In this document: piece after piece, positions 60,702 to 64,000 of the stretch
Layout: each line of letters opens with the position of its first letter
How positions within the stretch are numbered: the first letter of the stretch is position 1
Position numbers and translations under genes: made by a program
From: Peribacillus frigoritolerans_B
Lineage (GTDB): Bacteria > Bacillota > Bacilli > Bacillales > DSM-1321
Reading direction: 5' to 3'
Assembly: GCF_044762665.1 (NCBI RefSeq)
Contig: NZ_JBIWES010000011.1
Span: 1 to 64,000 of the forward strand
Length of the DNA stretch: 64,000 nt
The notes under the pieces: generated by a model
Databases searched by the model: none
Told to the model about the DNA's origin: nothing
What the model saw: only the letters and a program-made list of their open reading frames with translations

Positions 60702-61532
60702 ATGACGAAATCACAGGAAATTATAATTCGTTCTATTCATGGAATTGAAGAACTAGAGGACGTAAGAAAGCTAGAGTCCAGCATTTGGGGAGAAACCGAC
60801 TCAATCCCCACACACCAAACCTTAACAGCCGTGAAAAATGGCGGTTTGGTTATAGGAGCTTATTGCGAAGGAAAGCTGATTGGATTTCAATACAGCTTTC
60901 CGGGATTCAATGGGCAATCAGCCTATCTTTGTTCACATATACTAGGCATAGATGAGCAATTTCGCAACAAAGGTATAGGGGAGAAGTTAAAGTTAGCACA
61001 ACGTGAGGAAGCGCTTAAGCTCGGCTATTCCCTTATTACCTGGACATACGATCCTTTAGAAAGTGTCAATGGGTATTTAAATATAGCCAAGCTCGGCGGG
61101 GTATGCTCCACATATATAGCAAACTGCTATGGTGAAATGGAAGATCTATTAAACAGCGGAATTCCTTCTGACCGCTTTCTTGTCGAATGGCATATTGATA
61201 AAAAAGAGACAACGGATTCTAGCGGAGGGGGAATGCCGCTGGACTTTATGATGGAAAACTCGCTTATTCAATGGGATACCATTGAAAAGGGATTACCTGT
61301 TCCATCTTTCACTCGCCTGCTGCCTGAACAAAAATGTGAAACAGCTTTTGTGGCCCTTCCAAAGGACTTCCGAACAATAAGAGTCACAAATATTCAAGCG
61401 GCCAATGAATGGCGGATGAAAACCAGGGACATTTTTACCGGATTATTTCAGCAAGGATGGCAGGTAACAGATTTTATGAAGAATTCCATGACGGAAATTC
61501 CCGTTCAGTTTTATGTGCTATCAAGGAAATGA
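60702..61532 (+). CDS. GNAT N-acyltransferase (COG3375-like), possible D-amino acid N-succinyltransferase
   Basis: 276 residues from ATG 60702 (AAGGAGGTTGACC upstream). The frame opens 18 codons earlier, without a site. GNAT core: LIGFQYSFPGFNGQSAYLCS (about 56-75), then the acyl-CoA loop EQFRNKGIGEKLKLAQREEA (about 84-103) and ITWTYDPLESVNGYLNIAKL. A C-terminal half of about 110 residues is typical of the long COG3375 group. In Geobacillus kaustophilus such a protein next to an N-succinylamino acid racemase adds succinyl from succinyl-CoA to D-amino acids. The same order is present here. Confidence 0.8.
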   Translation: MTKSQEIIIRSIHGIEELEDVRKLESSIWGETDSIPTHQTLTAVKNGGLVIGAYCEGKLIGFQYSFPGFNGQSAYLCSHILGIDEQFRNKGIGEKLKLAQREEALKLGYSLITWTYDPLESVNGYLNIAKLGGVCSTYIANCYGEMEDLLNSGIPSDRFLVEWHIDKKETTDSSGGGMPLDFMMENSLIQWDTIEKGLPVPSFTRLLPEQKCETAFVALPKDFRTIRVTNIQAANEWRMKTRDIFTGLFQQGWQVTDFMKNSMTEIPVQFYVLSRK

Positions 61533-61643
61533 ACTAGAAGAATATATATAATGTTTAGTAATTTCAGGCTGTGTAAGCCTATTAATAAAAAATTTGTAAG
61601 ACTGTGTCCATTAACAGTTTTATCACAGAAGGAGAATTTCTAA

Positions 61644-62780
61644 GTGAAAATTAAACAAGTTATTCTAAGGCATCTTAAGCTAGACTTGCTTGAACCTTTT
61701 ACAACTAGCTTTGGGACGGAATGCGATAGGGATTTTATCCTTGTAGAAGCCATAAGCGATGATGGCATTTCCGGTTGGGCTGAATCGGTTGCGATGCTCG
61801 ACCCTCTGTATAATGAAGAGACCTTAAAAACAAACTGGCATATACTGGAAGACTATCTAATTCCAATAATCCTAAAAAATGAAATCAAGCATCCTGATGA
61901 AATTTCCGAAAAATATTTCACCCATATTCGCGGAAATTATATGGCAAAAGCCGCTTTAGAGGGTGCCGTTTGGGATTTGTATGCTAAAAAGCAAGGTGCT
62001 TCTCTTTCAAATGTGTTAGGTGGAACAAAAAAGAAAATTGAAGTGGGGGTAAGCATCGGAATAAAGGATTCGATCGATTCGACCCTGGATATAATTGAAG
62101 CTCGTCTCGGTGAAGGCTATAAACGTTTTAAACTAAAAATCAAACCGGGCTGGGATGTTGAACTAATAGACAAGGTACGAAAAGTATATCCTGAAATCCC
62201 GCTCATGGCCGATGCAAATTCAGCATATACCTTAAAAGATATAGACCGGTTATCCGCCTTGGATGATTTTAATTTAATGATGATTGAGCAGCCGCTTGCC
62301 TATAATGATATCATTGACCATGCAGATTTACAGTCAAGGTTAAAAACACCTATTTGCCTGGATGAAAGCATACACTCATTAGAGGATGCCAGGAAAGCTA
62401 TTAAATTGGGCAGCTGTAAAATTATTAATATTAAGATTGGCCGTGTCGGAGGTTTGACTGAATCTAAGAAAATCCATGATTTATGCCTTGAACATGGCAT
62501 TCCGCTATGGTGTGGGGGTATGCTGGAATCAGGCATTGGAAGAGCACATAATATTGCAATCACTTCACTGCCGAACTTCACTCTTCCCGGCGATACCGCA
62601 GCTTCCTCCCTCTATTGGGCAGAAGATATCACTGACCCTGAAGTTACAGTGGAAAACGGAATGATCAGTGTTCCAGAATTGCCTGGAATCGGCTATGAAC
62701 CAAGCATGGAAAAAATCAAAAAGTATACTATACACAGTCAAACCTATCATTTAAGTGAGAATGTTGCTAGAAACGCCTAG
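61644..62780 (+). CDS. enolase-superfamily N-acylamino acid racemase / o-succinylbenzoate synthase-like
   Basis: 378 residues from GTG 61644 (AGAAGGAGAATTTCTAA upstream). Muconate lactonizing subgroup: catalytic lysines in RFKLKIKPGW (about 161-165), metal ligands in LMADANSAY (Asp about 190), MIEQPLAYND (Glu about 215) and CLDESIHS (Asp about 240), and the second lysine in NIKIGRVGG (about 264). OSBS and N-succinylamino acid racemase share all of these. No menaquinone genes are near, and a GNAT plus M20 hydrolase are, so racemase activity is favoured. Confidence 0.88.
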   Translation: MKIKQVILRHLKLDLLEPFTTSFGTECDRDFILVEAISDDGISGWAESVAMLDPLYNEETLKTNWHILEDYLIPIILKNEIKHPDEISEKYFTHIRGNYMAKAALEGAVWDLYAKKQGASLSNVLGGTKKKIEVGVSIGIKDSIDSTLDIIEARLGEGYKRFKLKIKPGWDVELIDKVRKVYPEIPLMADANSAYTLKDIDRLSALDDFNLMMIEQPLAYNDIIDHADLQSRLKTPICLDESIHSLEDARKAIKLGSCKIINIKIGRVGGLTESKKIHDLCLEHGIPLWCGGMLESGIGRAHNIAITSLPNFTLPGDTAASSLYWAEDITDPEVTVENGMISVPELPGIGYEPSMEKIKKYTIHSQTYHLSENVARNA

Positions 62781-62798
62781 GGTGCTACAACATTGCAT

Positions 62799-62837
62799 AA
62801 AGGCATGATTCCCGAAAAAGGGAGCATGCCTTTTTTA
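62799..62837 (+). terminator. terminator of the racemase cluster
   Basis: AAAGGCATGATTCCC pairs with GGGAGCATGCCTTTTTT around a GAAAAA loop. Confidence 0.9.
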
Positions 62838-62955
62838 TTTATAATCCACTTTCCATTCAAAATATATTGTAATTCGACCTTCTGCCATGTATGGTGTTAT
62901 GAAATGCAGATTAGCTTTTCTAATATCCTTTAAAAAGTTATCATAATAGAGTCTT

Positions 62956-62974
62956 TGTACATTGTATATGTACA
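62956..62974. promoter_or_regulatory. inverted repeat upstream of the sensor gene
   Basis: TGTACAT-TGTAT-ATGTACA, perfect 7-bp arms, about 45 bases before the start codon; candidate operator. Confidence 0.45.
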
Positions 62975-63019
62975 CATTTATGATACAAAACTGTATGTAT
63001 AGAAAAAAGGGGTGAGACG

Positions 63020-64000
63020 ATGCGAAATTTACATATTATCTGTGCCGTAATAACCGTCTACCTTTTCTTTTTTTGCTGTTTCTTTCCTTCAGCAGTCCAT
63101 TCGGAAGCCCAAAAAGTGATACGGGTTGCAGGGGATAATAACTTTCCACCTTTTGAATACTTGAGCGACTCGGGTGTTTATACCGGTTTTAATGTGGATA
63201 TAATGAACGCCATTTCTATCGAGACTGGCATTAAGTTCGAATATTATCCCATGCCGTGGAACGAGGCAGTGCAAGCTATGCGCTCTGGAAGAGTGGATGC
63301 GATTCAAGGCATGAAGTACAATCAAGAACGTGAAGAGTTTTATGATTTTTCAGCTCCGTATTTCACAAGTTCACAAGGCATTTTTGTGTTGAAAGATAAT
63401 ATGTATATCCGAAAAATCGAAGATCTTAAAGGCCGGAAAGTAGCTGTACAAAAAGGAGATGTTGCAAGCGGTCTATTAAGCAAAGTCGATCGTTTGCAAT
63501 TGGTGGAAACTAATAATCAACAAGAAGCCGTTCAGTCCCTGATAGACGGAAAAGTGGATGCTTTCATTGGAAATCGGATTACTGGTCAATATTTTCTACA
63601 GAAAAATGAGCAGCAATCACTCATTAAGATTGTCGGTGAGCCACTTGACACCACAAATTATGCTGTGGCTGTGATGCCGAAAAACAAAGAGTTGCTGACA
63701 CTATTCAATCAGGCAATTTCTCAAATGAAGAAAGATGGAACGTATGAAAAGATAGAGAAAAAGTGGTTCGGGGAATATATCCTGCCAAATACTCAACGGC
63801 TACGCAAAACGCTGTTGTATTTGGAAATTGGTCTTATTCTTACCTTCATTGTGATTTCTCTCATCTTATGGTGGAATCTCAGCCTTAAACGCGAAGTGGC
63901 TAAGCGAACCGAGCAAATTGAGCACGTGAATAAAGACTTGGAAGAGAAGATGCTGCTTCTTGAGGAAAACATCAACTTTCAGCAGCAAGTATTAAACAGT
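63020..64000 (+). CDS. membrane sensor with an extracellular solute-binding (SBP_bac_3) domain, incomplete
   Basis: 327 codons to the window edge, still open. A signal peptide or first helix (about 4-32) is followed by a family 3 solute-binding domain (about 35-255): VIRVAGDNNFPPFEYLSD, GFNVDIMNAI, AMRSGRVDAIQGMKYN, KGRKVAVQKGDVAS, KKWFGEYI. A membrane helix (about 268-290, LEIGLILTFIVISLILWW) and a coiled coil (about 295-327) come next. This is the layout of histidine kinases or GGDEF proteins that sense amino acids directly. The output domain lies beyond the window. GGGGTGA precedes the ATG. Confidence 0.88.
   Translation, partial: MRNLHIICAVITVYLFFFCCFFPSAVHSEAQKVIRVAGDNNFPPFEYLSDSGVYTGFNVDIMNAISIETGIKFEYYPMPWNEAVQAMRSGRVDAIQGMKYNQEREEFYDFSAPYFTSSQGIFVLKDNMYIRKIEDLKGRKVAVQKGDVASGLLSKVDRLQLVETNNQQEAVQSLIDGKVDAFIGNRITGQYFLQKNEQQSLIKIVGEPLDTTNYAVAVMPKNKELLTLFNQAISQMKKDGTYEKIEKKWFGEYILPNTQRLRKTLLYLEIGLILTFIVISLILWWNLSLKREVAKRTEQIEHVNKDLEEKMLLLEENINFQQQVLNS

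Noticed and set aside
1..64000. CRISPR array
   Set aside because: No set of identical direct repeats with unique spacers was found. The regular repeats present are coding (collagen), 21-bp contiguous, or 215-bp tandem.

Overview
The window looks like a chromosomal segment of a low-GC, spore-forming Bacillaceae, most like Peribacillus/Bacillus simplex-type organisms. The evidence is the gene order lexA / yneA-yneB-ynzC / tkt / sirA-yneF, then ccdA / ccdC / DUF2621 / cotM-like, which matches the Bacillus yne region. Spore coat and exosporium-type genes, Spo0E- and SirA-type sporulation regulators, AGGAGG ribosome sites and TTG/GTG starts fit the same group. The species is inferred, not shown.

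Layout. 0-5 kb is an accessory patch of small, often broken genes (histidine phosphatase, two damaged acetyltransferases, the C-terminal piece of a CD-NTase-like nucleotidyltransferase, a frameshifted secreted protein, an APH-like kinase). Two of the fragments end exactly in a recurring TAACGGGTGCGTTA-like hairpin. One hairpin copy abuts a 190-bp structured repeat that recurs, diverged and in the opposite orientation, near 41 kb. 5-9.5 kb holds a hydrolase, a LysM amidase, a 196-nt tRNA-like RNA with its own promoter, a frameshifted DUF2642 gene, and a divergent CI/Cro-type repressor pair. 9.5-18.3 kb has a secreted lipase and the core lexA-yneAB-ynzC-tkt-sirA-yneF block, with three LexA boxes between lexA and yneA. 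18-26.8 kb has an Rrf2 regulator with its palindrome, an IDEAL protein, thioredoxin, an OYE-family reductase, a DoxX protein behind MhqR-like boxes, a Spo0E-type phosphatase, ccdA, a response-regulator relic, ccdC and a TsuA/TsuB-like sulfur uptake pair. 26.9-31.2 kb is sbcD-sbcC.

31-44 kb is accessory again: a decayed acyl-CoA ligase, a MocR regulator-MFS-aminotransferase set, a 1,095-residue collagen-like protein (about 282 Gly-X-Y triplets), an exosporium-like beta-rich protein, a TylF-type methyltransferase and an IS3-family relic. 44-53.4 kb is a seven-gene acyl-CoA catabolic operon (two CoA ligases, MFS transporter, two thiolases, acyl-CoA dehydrogenase, thioesterase) behind a textbook sigma-54 promoter. 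55.8-56.9 kb is a gene-free cluster of five related GC-rich repeats, three of them in tandem ~215-bp units. 57-62.8 kb is a five-gene set (RpiR regulator, M20 hydrolase, amino-acid permease, GNAT, N-acylamino acid racemase-type enolase) matching the known D-to-L amino acid conversion route through N-succinyl intermediates. The window ends inside a membrane sensor with an extracellular solute-binding domain.

The most novel-looking items are the tRNA-like RNA at 7.05-7.24 kb, the paired structured repeats with hairpin-bounded gene fragments, the very long GPQGxQ collagen gene, and the sigma-54-driven operon.
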